Assembly (NCBI GenBank): GCA_029056055.1 | Contig: JAIDCC010000040.1 | Location: 1-44,951, forward strand | Direction of reading: 5' to 3' | DNA length: 44,951 nt | DNA from: Duncaniella sp. | GTDB lineage: Bacteria; Bacteroidota; Bacteroidia; Bacteroidales; Muribaculaceae | Shown: positions 33,061-41,056 of the stretch, piece after piece | Numbering within the stretch: position 1 is the stretch's first letter | Layout of the letters: every line of letters begins with the position of its first letter | Notes under the pieces: model-generated | Told to the model about the DNA's origin: nothing | The model's input: the letters and a program-made list of their open reading frames with translations, nothing else | Databases searched by the model: none | Made by a program: the position numbers and the translations under genes

Positions 33061-33600
33061 CTATTCTTTGGGGAGGGTCATGCCTTTGAGGATGGCCTCT
33101 TTGTTGAGGGGGAGGAGGTGGTGGTGGCGTTCGGGGAGGGTCTTTTTGAGGCCGCGCATGACGGCTTCGACTCCGACGAGGGGACGCACTTTGATGAGAG
33201 CGCCGAGGAGCACCATGTTGTAGGCCTTGGAGTTGCCGAGTTCGAATGTGGCTTCCATAGCGTCGACAGGCACGAGGGTGATGTCGGTGCGCGTCGGGCG
33301 ATGGTGGATGGAATAAGTGTCGTAGATGAGGGTGCCTCCGGGCTTGATGCGGCTCTCAAATTTGTCGAGACTCTGTTGGTTGAGGAGCACGGCGGTGTCG
33401 TAGGTGCGGAGTACGGGCGAGGAGATGGGGGCATCGGAGAGGATGACGGTGACGTTGGCCGTTCCGCCACGCTGCTCGGGGCCGTAGGAGGGCATCCAGG
33501 TGACTTCGAGGTTGTCCATGAGTCCGGCATAGGCGAGGATTTTGCCCATGGAGAGCACGCCTTGACCGCCGAAGCCTGCTATGATGATTTCTTCTTTCAT
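33061..33600 (-). CDS. korC: 2-oxoacid:ferredoxin oxidoreductase, gamma subunit
   Basis: Gamma subunit of the ferredoxin-linked 2-oxoacid oxidoreductase, contributing to CoA binding. The 179-residue protein begins MKEEIIIAGFGGQGVLSMGKILAYAG, the typical GFGGQG start of these subunits, followed by SYGPEQRGGTANVTV. The ATG overlaps the beta-subunit stop (33597-33599), so it is translationally coupled and ends the operon. The open frame upstream of 33600 is a shadow inside the beta gene. Which oxoacid is used (2-oxoglutarate or branched-chain) cannot be decided here; the symbol is by family. Confidence 0.88.
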   Translation of the reverse strand: MKEEIIIAGFGGQGVLSMGKILAYAGLMDNLEVTWMPSYGPEQRGGTANVTVILSDAPISSPVLRTYDTAVLLNQQSLDKFESRIKPGGTLIYDTYSIHHRPTRTDITLVPVDAMEATFELGNSKAYNMVLLGALIKVRPLVGVEAVMRGLKKTLPERHHHLLPLNKEAILKGMTLPKE

Positions 33601-34391
33601 TTGTTTTTGGGGAGGTCTTTGGCGGCATCCTTGAGGTCGCCGAGGGGGTAGAGAGTGAGCATGTTTTCGCGCATCCACTCGTTTGACTTGGCGGGAGAGA
33701 GTTTCCAACCTGACGAGCATGTTGACACCACTTCGACCACGGAAGTGCCGAGGCCTTTGAGCGAGTTTTCGAAAGCTTTTCGTATGGCTTTCTTTGCTTT
33801 GCGCACGGCGGCTGCTGTGTCGACGCTCTGGCGGGTGACGTAGGCAGTGCCGGGGAGCTGAGCGAGCAGAGGGGTGATGTTGAGGGGATATCCGTTAAGC
33901 TCGACGTCGCGACCGTAGGGGGTCGTGGCAGTCACCATTCCTTCGAGCGTGGTCGGGGCCATCTGTCCGCCGGTCATGCCGTAGATGCCGTTGTTGATGA
34001 AGATGATGGCGATGTTTTCGCCACGGTTGGCGGCATGGAGGGTTTCGGCGGTGCCGATGGCGGCGAGGTCGCCGTCGCCCTGATAGGTGAACACCAGACG
34101 CGAGGGGTTGAGGCGCTTGACGGCAGTGGCCACGGCGGGCGCGCGACCGTGGGCGGCCTCTATCCAGTCGACGTCGATATAGTTGTAAGCCATTACGGCG
34201 CAGCCCACGGGGGCAATGCCGATGGCGATGTTTTCGGCGTCCATCTCGTCTATGACCTCGGCCACGAGTTTGTGGACCACGCCATGCGAGCAGCCGGGGC
34301 AGTAGTGCATCGTGTTGTCGTTGAGCAGACGCGGTTTTGCCGCCACGACGGTGCCTTCGGCCTTAATCTTTGCGAGTTGTTCGGGAGTCAT
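33597..34391 (-). CDS. korB: 2-oxoacid:ferredoxin oxidoreductase, beta subunit (TPP-binding)
   Basis: Binds thiamine diphosphate and carries out decarboxylation of the 2-oxoacid. In the 264 residues: HYCPGCSHGVVHKL (CxxC at 31-34), the TPP/Mg2+ motif GDGDLAAIG (105-113) and NNGIYGMTGGQ (133-143), all standard for the beta subunit. The start is ATG 34391 (MTPEQLAKIKAEG); the longer frame to 34532 overlaps the alpha subunit and is serine/proline-rich shadow sequence. It starts 11 bp after the alpha-subunit stop and overlaps the gamma subunit by 4 bp. Confidence 0.92.
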   Translation of the reverse strand: MTPEQLAKIKAEGTVVAAKPRLLNDNTMHYCPGCSHGVVHKLVAEVIDEMDAENIAIGIAPVGCAVMAYNYIDVDWIEAAHGRAPAVATAVKRLNPSRLVFTYQGDGDLAAIGTAETLHAANRGENIAIIFINNGIYGMTGGQMAPTTLEGMVTATTPYGRDVELNGYPLNITPLLAQLPGTAYVTRQSVDTAAAVRKAKKAIRKAFENSLKGLGTSVVEVVSTCSSGWKLSPAKSNEWMRENMLTLYPLGDLKDAAKDLPKNK

Positions 34392-34401
34392 AGTGCGAGG
34401 G

Positions 34402-35496
34402 TTAGAGATTGATTTCGTTGATGAGAGAGGTGAGGGCAACGGAGACTTCGTCGGGGTCCATGACGATGCCGCCGGTGCGGCCGAAGTGGCGCACGGGGAC
34501 ACGCTCGTCGAGACTGAGGCGCACGTCTTCAATCATCTGGCCGGCGTTGAGCTCGACCACGAGTATGCCTTTGACCTGACGGCTGAGGCGGGCAATTTCT
34601 TTTTCGGGGAAGGGCCAGAGGGTGATGGGGCGCAGAAGGCCTACCTTCACGCCATTGGCGCGGGCCTCCTCGATGGCTTTCTGACAGATGCGGGCCACAC
34701 AGCCGAAGGCCACGACGAGCCATTCGGCATCGTCGGTCATGAACTCTTCGAAGCGCACTTCGTTTTCGGCGATGCGACGATAGGTCTGCTGAAGGCGGAG
34801 GTTGTTGAGCTCCATCTTCTGCGGGTCGAGCTCAAGGGTGGTCATGACATGGGGCGCCTCGCCCTTGCGACGGCCTGTGACGGCCCAGGGGCATTGCTCG
34901 GCAATCTCGGCGTCGGTGCGGCGCGGACGTGCGGGGGGAAGCACCACTTTTTCCATCATCTGCCCTACGACGCCGTCGGCGAGCATCATCACGGGGTTGC
35001 GATACTTGAACGCGAGGTCGAAACCGAGTCCGACGAAGTCGGCCATCTCCTGCACGGAAGCGGGCGCGAGCACAATGAGGCGGTAGTCGCCGTGGCCGCC
35101 CCCTTTGACGGCCTGAAAGTAGTCGGCCTGCGAGGGCTGGATGGTGCCGAGACCGGGGCCGCCGCGCATACAGTTGATGATGAGCGCGGGAAGTTCGCCT
35201 GCGGCGATGTAGGAGATGCCTTCCTGCTTGAGACTGACACCGGGACTTGACGACGAGGTCATGACGGCTTTGCCGGTAGAGGCGCCGCCGTAGACCATAT
35301 TGATAGCCGCCACCTCGCTTTCGGCCTGAAGCACCACCATGCCGGTGGTCTGCCAGGGCATGAGCGCTTCGAGCGTTTCAAGGATTTCGCTTTGCGGGGT
35401 GATGGGGTAGCCGAAGTAGCCGTCGACACCGTAGCGCACTGCTGCGTGGGCTATGGCCTCGTTGCCCTTCATGAGGCATATTTCTTCGTTTTGCAT
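34402..35496 (-). CDS. vorB: 2-oxoacid:ferredoxin oxidoreductase, alpha subunit (VorB/KorA-like)
   Basis: Alpha subunit pairing the pyrimidine-binding and transketolase C-terminal-like domains. MKGNEAIAHAAVRYGVDGYFGYPITPQSEILE is the usual N-terminus; MTSSSSPGVSLKQEGISYIAAGELPALIINCMRGGPGLGTIQPSQADYFQA and the C-terminal LLRPITLWPFPEKEIARLS are hallmarks of this subunit, and 364 residues is normal. In Bacteroidales this layout is usually annotated VorB (3-methyl-2-oxobutanoate dehydrogenase), though 2-oxoglutarate is also possible. It lies 51 bp downstream of the ferredoxin gene and is part of a four-gene operon. Confidence 0.9.
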   Translation of the reverse strand: MQNEEICLMKGNEAIAHAAVRYGVDGYFGYPITPQSEILETLEALMPWQTTGMVVLQAESEVAAINMVYGGASTGKAVMTSSSSPGVSLKQEGISYIAAGELPALIINCMRGGPGLGTIQPSQADYFQAVKGGGHGDYRLIVLAPASVQEMADFVGLGFDLAFKYRNPVMMLADGVVGQMMEKVVLPPARPRRTDAEIAEQCPWAVTGRRKGEAPHVMTTLELDPQKMELNNLRLQQTYRRIAENEVRFEEFMTDDAEWLVVAFGCVARICQKAIEEARANGVKVGLLRPITLWPFPEKEIARLSRQVKGILVVELNAGQMIEDVRLSLDERVPVRHFGRTGGIVMDPDEVSVALTSLINEINL

Positions 35497-35547
35497 TTCT
35501 TAATGTCCTGTTGGAGAGAGGTTGGGAGGATTGACGTCGGGGGGAGT

Positions 35548-35778
35548 TTACTTTTCTACAAGGCGATAGACCGTGATGCAGCCGTCGGGACAGACGGTGG
35601 CACAGGCGGCACACCCGATGCAGGCATCGGGATTGAGGTCGTTGACGTAGTGATAGCCACGGTCGTTGACCTCCTTCGGTTGTAGTTGAAGCACGTCGCA
35701 GGGACAAGCTATGACGCACAGGTCGCATCCTTTGCAACGCTCGACGTCGATGTCGACTGCTCCTTTGATTGTTGCCAT
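35548..35778 (-). CDS. korD: 2-oxoacid:ferredoxin oxidoreductase, delta subunit (2x[4Fe-4S] ferredoxin)
   Basis: Small ferredoxin-like electron carrier of the complex. Two full cluster motifs: C15-x2-C18-x2-C21-x3-C25-P and C53-x2-C56-x2-C59-x3-C63-P in 76 residues, so two [4Fe-4S] clusters. First gene of the operon (korD-vorB-korB-korC). Its start lies 18 bp after a terminator-like hairpin (35800-35817), suggesting control by attenuation. Confidence 0.92.
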   Translation of the reverse strand: MATIKGAVDIDVERCKGCDLCVIACPCDVLQLQPKEVNDRGYHYVNDLNPDACIGCAACATVCPDGCITVYRLVEK

Positions 35779-35795
35779 TGTCTAAAACTTTACTT

Positions 35796-35970
35796 AAAAG
35801 CGGCTCAGGAGAGCCACTTGGGGTGTTATCTTCAGCCGTCGGGGGATATGTCTGCGACAAAGCCCGACGCGGCGCCGCCACGGGCGCCCCGGCGACATCA
35901 TGCAGGCATCCGTAGCCACACGAGCCGTCGTGACGGAATAGCTACAGGCGCGCCGCTATGCTGACGCTGT
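35796..35970 (-). promoter_or_regulatory. Structured leader with terminator-like hairpin before the oxidoreductase operon
   Basis: In transcript direction the leader of about 190 nt contains GC-rich stems, including CGTCGGG...CCCGACG around an inner TGTC...GACA (35834-35869 region), then GTGGCTC-tcct-GAGCCGC (35817-35800) followed by TTTT, a short intrinsic-terminator shape. I do not recognise a known riboswitch consensus. Confidence 0.45.
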
Positions 35971-35974
35971 GATG

Positions 35975-35982
35975 CAAAATTA
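35975..35982 (-). promoter_or_regulatory. Promoter -7 element of the oxidoreductase operon
   Basis: TAATTTTG on the minus strand (35982-35975), an exact match. The -33 region reads ATG instead of TTG. Confidence 0.5.
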
Positions 35983-36059
35983 CTAAAAAAAACGTGTAAT
36001 TTTCATCATTAATACTTTTTTAACCATTGGCACACCAAGCGCCGCCGTGTGCCGCCCGC

Positions 36060-36740
36060 TCAGCGCGCGAGTGTCAGCTCAAACTCGTCGTCGGGCAGAT
36101 TGCTGTTGTCGAGACGGAAGATGACTTTCGTCAAGTCGGGGCGCGCTTCGAGCAGCGGACGCAGCGAGAAGGAGCAATAGTAGGTGCGGTCGAAACTCGG
36201 CGCCGGCTCTTTGTCGAAGTTGTTGACGAGGCAAAGCACGGGCACCTCGGAGTCGAGCGTGCCGGGGACGACTGCCAGTCCGAAAGTGCGCTTGACCTTG
36301 GTGTATTGCAAGCCGATGCGGAGGTCGATGTATTCGCCGGCCGGAGCCACCGAGTAGAGGTAGACCGGAGCGGGGAGCTGGCGGTCGATGCGGTCGCTCC
36401 ATTCGAGGATTACCTCGCCCTGCGTGACGGCGGCGGCATAGAGCAGTGTCACCGGGCCGGAAGCGTCGGCCTCGTTGGTGTCGTTGGTGTAGCGGATGAG
36501 CATCCTCACGGGCAGTTCGCGGTCGCCGGTGTCAAGCCCCGACGTGGCCGAAAGCCTCACCGCGTCGCCCCCGCCTTGGGGCACAAACTCAAGCATAGCC
36601 CGTCCCGCCTCATCGTTGCCCAGAAAGCTGACGATGCGCGAAAAGGTGTAGCTGACGGGACCGTCGACACCCTCGGGGCGGCAAGCGGCCAGGAGGAGGC
36701 AGACCGAGAGAAGCGTCAGAAATCGCAAAACTCCTTTCAC
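36060..36740 (-). CDS. NigD-like lipoprotein (226 aa)
   Basis: Lipoprotein with signal MKGVLRFLTLLSVCLLLAAC (C20), then two beta-rich halves; the second, EYIDLRIGLQYTKVKRTFGLAVV and FDRTYYCSFSLRPLLE, resembles the C-terminal domain of NigD/NigD-like proteins of Bacteroidales. The family was named from a bacteriocin-like (nig) operon, but most members have no known function. It is downstream of and in line with the LolD-type gene (17-bp gap) and pfkA, probably the same operon. The family call is moderate; the lipoprotein call is strong. Confidence 0.65.
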   Translation of the reverse strand: MKGVLRFLTLLSVCLLLAACRPEGVDGPVSYTFSRIVSFLGNDEAGRAMLEFVPQGGGDAVRLSATSGLDTGDRELPVRMLIRYTNDTNEADASGPVTLLYAAAVTQGEVILEWSDRIDRQLPAPVYLYSVAPAGEYIDLRIGLQYTKVKRTFGLAVVPGTLDSEVPVLCLVNNFDKEPAPSFDRTYYCSFSLRPLLEARPDLTKVIFRLDNSNLPDDEFELTLAR

Positions 36741-36757
36741 GGCGATTGGGTGGGGGG

Positions 36758-37411
36758 CTAACAGACGATGCGGCCGTCGCGCATACGGATGATGCGGTCG
36801 GAGACCCCGGCCAGGCTCTCGTCGTGGGTTACTACTATGAGGGTTTTGCCTGTCTGCTCGCGCAGCGAAGAGAAGAGGGCGTAAAGCTCCTCGCGGTTGT
36901 GGCTGTCGAGGCTGCCCGAAGGCTCGTCGGCAAGGATGCAGGCGGGGTCGTTGACGAGCGCACGCGCCACGGCGGCACGCTGGCGCTCACCTCCCGACAC
37001 CTGGTCGGGCCGATGGTCGAGACGCTCGCTGAGGCCGAGGCTACCGAGCAATTCGGAGGCACGCGCCATGGCCGCACGGCGGCTCTTTCCGGCTATCATG
37101 GCGGGGAGAGCCACGTTTTCGGCAAGCGTAAACTCGGGCAGCAGCTGATGGAACTGAAACACAAATCCGAGGCGGCGGTTGCGAAACTCGGCCAGCTTTC
37201 TGTCGGAAAGTCCCACGATGTCGGTCGAGTCGAAGAGGATGCGTCCCGAGTCGGGCCGTTCGAGCGAACCGATGATGTTGAGGAGAGTTGTTTTTCCCGC
37301 GCCCGATGGGCCGACAATTGACACAAACTCACCGTCGTCAATCCGGAGAGAGACGTCGGTGAGCACGTGCAGGGAGCCGTATGATTTTGAAACGTCAGCT
37401 ATTTCGAGCAT
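36758..37411 (-). CDS. lolD: ABC transporter ATP-binding protein, LolD/MacB type
   Basis: ATPase of the type that drives lipoprotein release (LolCDE) or MacB-like export. Walker A GPSGAGKT (34-41), Q-loop FVFQFHQLLPEFTLAENV (FQFHQLLPEF is typical of LolD), signature VSGGERQRAAVARAL and Walker B ILADEPSGSLD are all present in 217 residues. No LolC/E permease is adjacent. Its neighbours are a lipoprotein gene and pfkA; the start ATG shares an A with the pfkA stop (TGATG), indicating coupling. The LolD assignment rests on sequence pattern; another MacB-like ATPase is possible. Confidence 0.85.
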   Translation of the reverse strand: MLEIADVSKSYGSLHVLTDVSLRIDDGEFVSIVGPSGAGKTTLLNIIGSLERPDSGRILFDSTDIVGLSDRKLAEFRNRRLGFVFQFHQLLPEFTLAENVALPAMIAGKSRRAAMARASELLGSLGLSERLDHRPDQVSGGERQRAAVARALVNDPACILADEPSGSLDSHNREELYALFSSLREQTGKTLIVVTHDESLAGVSDRIIRMRDGRIVC

Positions 37412-38391
37412 CAGATGGAGAGGCGTCGCAACACATCGAGCAGGTCGCGCTTTATGGGCTTGTCGTTTTTGATGGCCTTCGAGAAGGGCACATAAGTGAT
37501 TTCGTCGTTGCGGATGCCAATCATGACGTTACGCTGGTCTTCGAGGAGGGCGTCAATGGCAGCCGCGCCCATGCGCGAGGCAAGGATGCGGTCGCAGGCC
37601 GTGGGCGAACCGCCGCGCTGCAGGTGGCCGAGAATCGAGACGCGCACGTCGTAGCCGGGGTATTCGTTCTTGACACGTTCGGCCATGCCGAGCGCACCGC
37701 CGGTGACGGGGCTTTCGGCCACGAGCACTATCGACGAGTTCTTGCTCTTGCGGAAGCCGTGGTCGATGAGCTCGGCCAACTGGTCGACCTCGGTAGAGAT
37801 TTCAGGGATAATCGCGGCCTCGGCTCCCGAAGCAATCGCACCGTTGAGGGCGAGGAAGCCGGCGTCGCGCCCCATCACTTCGATGAAGAATAGACGCTCG
37901 TGCGAGGTGGCCGTGTCGCGGATTTTGTCGACGCACTCCATGATGGTGTTGAGCGCAGTGTCGTAGCCGATGGTCGAGTCGGTGCCGTAGAGGTCGTTGT
38001 CGATGGTGCCGGGCAGACCGATGATGGGGAAATTAAACTCGTTGGCAAAGATGCGCGCGCCGGTCAGCGAGCCGTCGCCGCCTATCACCACCAGAGCGTC
38101 AATCTCGTGGCGCTTCAGATTGTCGTAGGCAAGCTGGCGCCCCTCGGGAGTGGTAAACTCCTTGCAGCGGGCAGTCTTGAGGATGGTGCCGCCGGCCTGA
38201 ATAATGTTGCTGACGTTCTGGGTCTTGAATTCTACGATTTCATCGGTGATGAGACCGCGATAACCGCGGTAGATGCCCTTGACACGCAGGCCGCCGTAGA
38301 TGGCGGCGCGGGTCACGGCGCGGATGGCGGCATTCATGCCGGGAGCATCGCCTCCCGATGTCAGGATGCCAACGCATTGTATCTGTGACAT
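37411..38391 (-). CDS. pfkA: ATP-dependent 6-phosphofructokinase
   Basis: Phosphorylates fructose 6-phosphate to the 1,6-bisphosphate in glycolysis. Seen: [18 protein letters not shown] (ATP loop), [10 protein letters not shown] (GGDGS 104-108, with G instead of D after GGDG, as in ATP and not PPi enzymes), PGTIDND (127-133) with catalytic base D131, MGRDAGF, and [15 protein letters not shown] near the end. 326 residues is the normal short form. It begins a three-gene minus-strand unit with lolD and the NigD-like gene. Confidence 0.93.
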   Translation of the reverse strand: MSQIQCVGILTSGGDAPGMNAAIRAVTRAAIYGGLRVKGIYRGYRGLITDEIVEFKTQNVSNIIQAGGTILKTARCKEFTTPEGRQLAYDNLKRHEIDALVVIGGDGSLTGARIFANEFNFPIIGLPGTIDNDLYGTDSTIGYDTALNTIMECVDKIRDTATSHERLFFIEVMGRDAGFLALNGAIASGAEAAIIPEISTEVDQLAELIDHGFRKSKNSSIVLVAESPVTGGALGMAERVKNEYPGYDVRVSILGHLQRGGSPTACDRILASRMGAAAIDALLEDQRNVMIGIRNDEITYVPFSKAIKNDKPIKRDLLDVLRRLSI

Positions 38392-38462
38392 AATCTATTT
38401 TGGCTTTGAAGGTGGAACGGTGAAGTCAGTCGGCCGCGGCCCGCAGGCGCGCGGTCTGACCG

Positions 38463-38470
38463 CAAAATTA
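38463..38470 (-). promoter_or_regulatory. Promoter -7 element of pfkA
   Basis: TAATTTTG on the minus strand (38470-38463), 72 bp before the pfkA start; no well-spaced TTG. Confidence 0.45.
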
Positions 38471-38583
38471 AGAAAAATCTCGCTCAATCTGCGCGCGCAG
38501 TCGTGAAAAATTCTTAAATCCCTCAAAAAAGTTTCACTGTCGCACATGGCATTTCTCTGACTCTATTCAACCGGTCTGTCGAT

Positions 38584-38642
38584 TTTTCTGTCGGGATGTG
38601 ATGTTTTTTCGGCGGAAAAATAGTATCTTTGCATCAATTCTA
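38584..38642 (+). promoter_or_regulatory. 59-bp promoter repeat, copy A (before the AAA ATPase)
   Basis: Identical over 59 bp to 40002-40060. Contains TATCTTTG at 38624-38631 with ATG 20 bp upstream in place of TTG, so a promoter with one mismatch at -33. Element R begins 4 bp after it. Confidence 0.65.
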
Positions 38643-38646
38643 CAAT

Positions 38647-38743
38647 TAAGCAAGTTCTAAAAATAAAACGATATATGTGTAGAAAAATTCTTGAACAATA
38701 AAACTCGTTCGTTTATCTGTTCATTTATTTTCTCACTTACTTA
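38647..38743 (+). repeat. Dispersed element 'R', copy 2 (internally deleted, 97 bp)
   Basis: Begins TAAGCAAGTTCTAAAAATAA and ends TTCTCACTTACTTA. Compared with the copy at 32761 it lacks about 88 bp between ACTCGTTC and TATCTGTTC. It ends 14 bp before the AAA ATPase start. Confidence 0.75.
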
Positions 38744-38757
38744 AATCACAAGTAACA

Positions 38758-39804
38758 ATGCCTCGGAAAGATGCCAGAGTAGCAAGTGTGAGGTTGGTCA
38801 ATTACAAGAAATTTTCTGACTGCCTCATAACTTTAGAGCCATCGATGACTGTCCTGAGCGGAAAAAACGGCTCAGGCAAATCGTCTGTGCTTTCGGCAGT
38901 GTCGATTGTCCTCAGTTGGATAATAGCGCGTCTTCGCAACGAGAACGGAGTGGGGCAATACATTCCCCCCTTGCACGTCAACAACCGGGCCGTCAACGGG
39001 TGCGTGGAGGCCGAAATTTTCGGAGGCACCGCCTGCATCCCTAACAAGGCCAAGCCGGGACTTCTCAAAGAATTTTCGTTTGACATCCCTACCATACGCG
39101 AATACGTGGCGCAGACGCGCGAGGGGCTTGCGTCGGGAGCCGTCACAGGGCTTCCGGTGTTTGCTTTCTACGGCGTGAAGCGCGCGGTAATCGACATTCC
39201 TCTCAAAACCTATCGTAAAGACTACACTCTGTTTGACGCTTATGAGAAATGTCTCGACGGCGCCGCCAATTTCCGAAGCTTCTTCACGTGGTTTCGGGCT
39301 TGCGAGGATTGGGAAAACCAGCAGACGGCGCGCACTGGCCTACGCACCGAACACCCCGGTCTCAAGGCCTTCCGCCAAGCCATGCAGACGTTCATGCCCG
39401 GATATCGCAACATCTACATCGAGCGCCACCCTCTCGGTATGATTCTCGAAAAAGAGGGGCAACGGCTGAATGCCGAACAACTTTCCGACGGTGAGAAAAT
39501 CTATCTCGCCCTCATCGGCGACCTCTGTCACCGCCTTTCGCTTGCCAATCCCGAGAGCGACCCGCTGCTCGGCACGGGCATCGTGCTCATCGACGAAATC
39601 GACCTCCACCTTCACCCTCAATGGCAAAGTGAGATTGCCGGGGCACTCACGCGCACTTTCCCGAACATCCAATTCATCATCACCACCCACTCGCCACACG
39701 TCATCAACAGCCTCCCCACTCAATCGCTGCGACTCATCACAGACGACGGCAAAGTCGAGACTCCCGATTATGGCTACGGCATGCCCTCGGAAGTGAGTCG
39801 GTAA
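38758..39804 (+). CDS. AAA/ABC-type ATPase of the OLD/RecF-like group, probably frameshifted at the C-terminus (348 aa as read)
   Basis: Cytoplasmic ATPase of the kind found in defence and DNA-repair modules. Walker A GKNGSGKS (35-42), ABC-like signature LSDGEKIYLALIGD (about 242-255), Walker B GIVLIDEIDLHLHPQWQ with D279 and E280, and the H-loop FIITTHSPHVI are intact. The frame stops at 39802-39804 right after GYGMPSEVSR. A strongly coding-like tail continues in the -1 frame to 39989, so a 1-nt deletion near 39780-39803 is likely. No nuclease, HNH or TOPRIM partner is adjacent, so no known two-gene defence system can be claimed. It lies between two identical promoter copies and behind element R. 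Confidence 0.75.
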   Translation: MPRKDARVASVRLVNYKKFSDCLITLEPSMTVLSGKNGSGKSSVLSAVSIVLSWIIARLRNENGVGQYIPPLHVNNRAVNGCVEAEIFGGTACIPNKAKPGLLKEFSFDIPTIREYVAQTREGLASGAVTGLPVFAFYGVKRAVIDIPLKTYRKDYTLFDAYEKCLDGAANFRSFFTWFRACEDWENQQTARTGLRTEHPGLKAFRQAMQTFMPGYRNIYIERHPLGMILEKEGQRLNAEQLSDGEKIYLALIGDLCHRLSLANPESDPLLGTGIVLIDEIDLHLHPQWQSEIAGALTRTFPNIQFIITTHSPHVINSLPTQSLRLITDDGKVETPDYGYGMPSEVSR

Positions 39805-39989
39805 GAATCTTAAACCTGAACTCCGCGCTGCTCAACAGAAGCCGTAAAGCACTCATTGAATACTTCGAAGAGCTGACCGACGAAGAGTATCCGGCCGAAG
39901 TGGCGCGGCATCTCGACCCGACCACCCCTCAGGCCGGCGAATACTTTTCGATGATAGCTTTCCTGCATGACAAAGAATGGCTTCATTAG
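39804..39989 (+). other. Displaced C-terminal tail of the AAA ATPase (-1 frame)
   Basis: Frame reads ILNLNSALLNRSRKALIEYF, EELTDEEYPAEVARHLDPTT and PQAGEYFSMIAFLHDKEWLH, then TAG at 39987. Codons mostly end in G or C, like real genes here, and no start codon opens the frame. A helical acidic tail after the H-loop is usual in these ATPases. I read it as the lost end of the gene at 38758. Confidence 0.6.
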
Positions 39990-40001
39990 ACTTTCGGTGC
40001 G

Positions 40002-40060
40002 TTTTCTGTCGGGATGTGATGTTTTTTCGGCGGAAAAATAGTATCTTTGCATCAATTCTA
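40002..40060 (+). promoter_or_regulatory. 59-bp promoter repeat, copy B (before araC-type gene)
   Basis: Identical to 38584-38642; TATCTTTG at 40042-40049. The AraC-type start codon follows at 40071, giving a leader of about 15 nt. Confidence 0.65.
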
Positions 40061-40070
40061 TATTTAGTCT

Positions 40071-41009
40071 ATGAACGCTATACTCGATTTGCCTACCATC
40101 TCGACCCTCGGGGAGTTTGCCTCTGACGCTACGAGGCAAGCCGACGACTTCGTCTTGCTGCACTTCAAGAGTGAGTCGCGTTCGCCCGAGACTCTCCGAA
40201 AGTTATTGCGCGGGCCGATGAAGGTGGAGGGCATGATGTGGGTGATTTCCCGCGAAGGTTGCTCCGACATCGAAATCAATCTCGTCGGCTGCCACGTGGC
40301 TTCTTCATCGCTCGTGATTTTAATGCCGGGGTCGATTGTCGAGTCGAAAGTTCTGTCTGACGGGCCTATCGACTGTTACATGCTTTTCCTTGCCCCGCCT
40401 TTCCTACGCAACATCAATATCGACCTCAACGTGCTCGGTCAGTTGCCCAACCGCCAGATTTCGCCCGAGGCCGACCCTGCCATACGTCTCGAGCCGGGCG
40501 AACTCGACATGATGACGCGCTTGCTCGAACTCCTCACGGTCAATCGCCACGTCAACGACGAGACCGTCTACGCCCGCTCCATCGCCCGCTCCACCATCGC
40601 GTCGCTCCTCTACCAGGGCATGCAGAAGGTGAGCCGCCTCTACGGCGAGGCCGAGAAAGACAATGCCCGCGACACCGACGCCCGGCTCTCGCGCCGTTCG
40701 AACTACGTCCGCGACTTCATGCAACTCGTGCGACAGAATTTCCAGACGGAGCGGTCGGTGAGCTTCTACGCCTCGCGCCTTTGCATCACGCCCAAATACC
40801 TCTCGCTCATCATCAAGGCGCAGACAGGCCACACCGCCGGCGATGTCATCAACAATTTCGTGCTGCTCGAAGCCAAAAATCTGCTGCGTTTTTCGGGCAT
40901 GAACATTCAACAAGTGGCTAATGCTCTGAACTTTCCGTCGCAGTCGGCGTTTGGAAAGTACTTCAAGCATCTCACCGGACAATCTCCCTCGGAGTATCAA
41001 CACTCCTGA
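40071..41009 (+). CDS. AraC-family transcriptional regulator (312 aa)
   Basis: DNA-binding regulator. The C-terminal third (about 215-312) holds the two helix-turn-helix motifs: VSFYASRLCITPKYLSLIIKAQTG and NIQQVANALNFPSQSAFGKYFKHLTGQSPSEYQ, the second matching the AraC signature. The N-terminal domain (about 20-150) is beta-rich and cupin-like, presumably the sensor; the ligand is unknown. It stands 47 bp before the PAP2 and MATE genes in the same direction and may control them. Confidence 0.88.
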   Translation: MNAILDLPTISTLGEFASDATRQADDFVLLHFKSESRSPETLRKLLRGPMKVEGMMWVISREGCSDIEINLVGCHVASSSLVILMPGSIVESKVLSDGPIDCYMLFLAPPFLRNINIDLNVLGQLPNRQISPEADPAIRLEPGELDMMTRLLELLTVNRHVNDETVYARSIARSTIASLLYQGMQKVSRLYGEAEKDNARDTDARLSRRSNYVRDFMQLVRQNFQTERSVSFYASRLCITPKYLSLIIKAQTGHTAGDVINNFVLLEAKNLLRFSGMNIQQVANALNFPSQSAFGKYFKHLTGQSPSEYQHS

Positions 41010-41056
41010 AGACGCCACTCATCACATACACTCATTCGTCTCATAATCTGACAGCT

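Noticed and set aside
32835-33089. Frame from element R into the korC end
   Set aside because: Starts in repeat sequence and overlaps a conserved gene; the translation has no features.
38758-39804. Known two-gene defence system (Septu, PARIS, Gabija, OLD-TOPRIM)
   Set aside because: No HNH, TOPRIM or nuclease partner adjacent; the ATPase stands alone and is probably broken.
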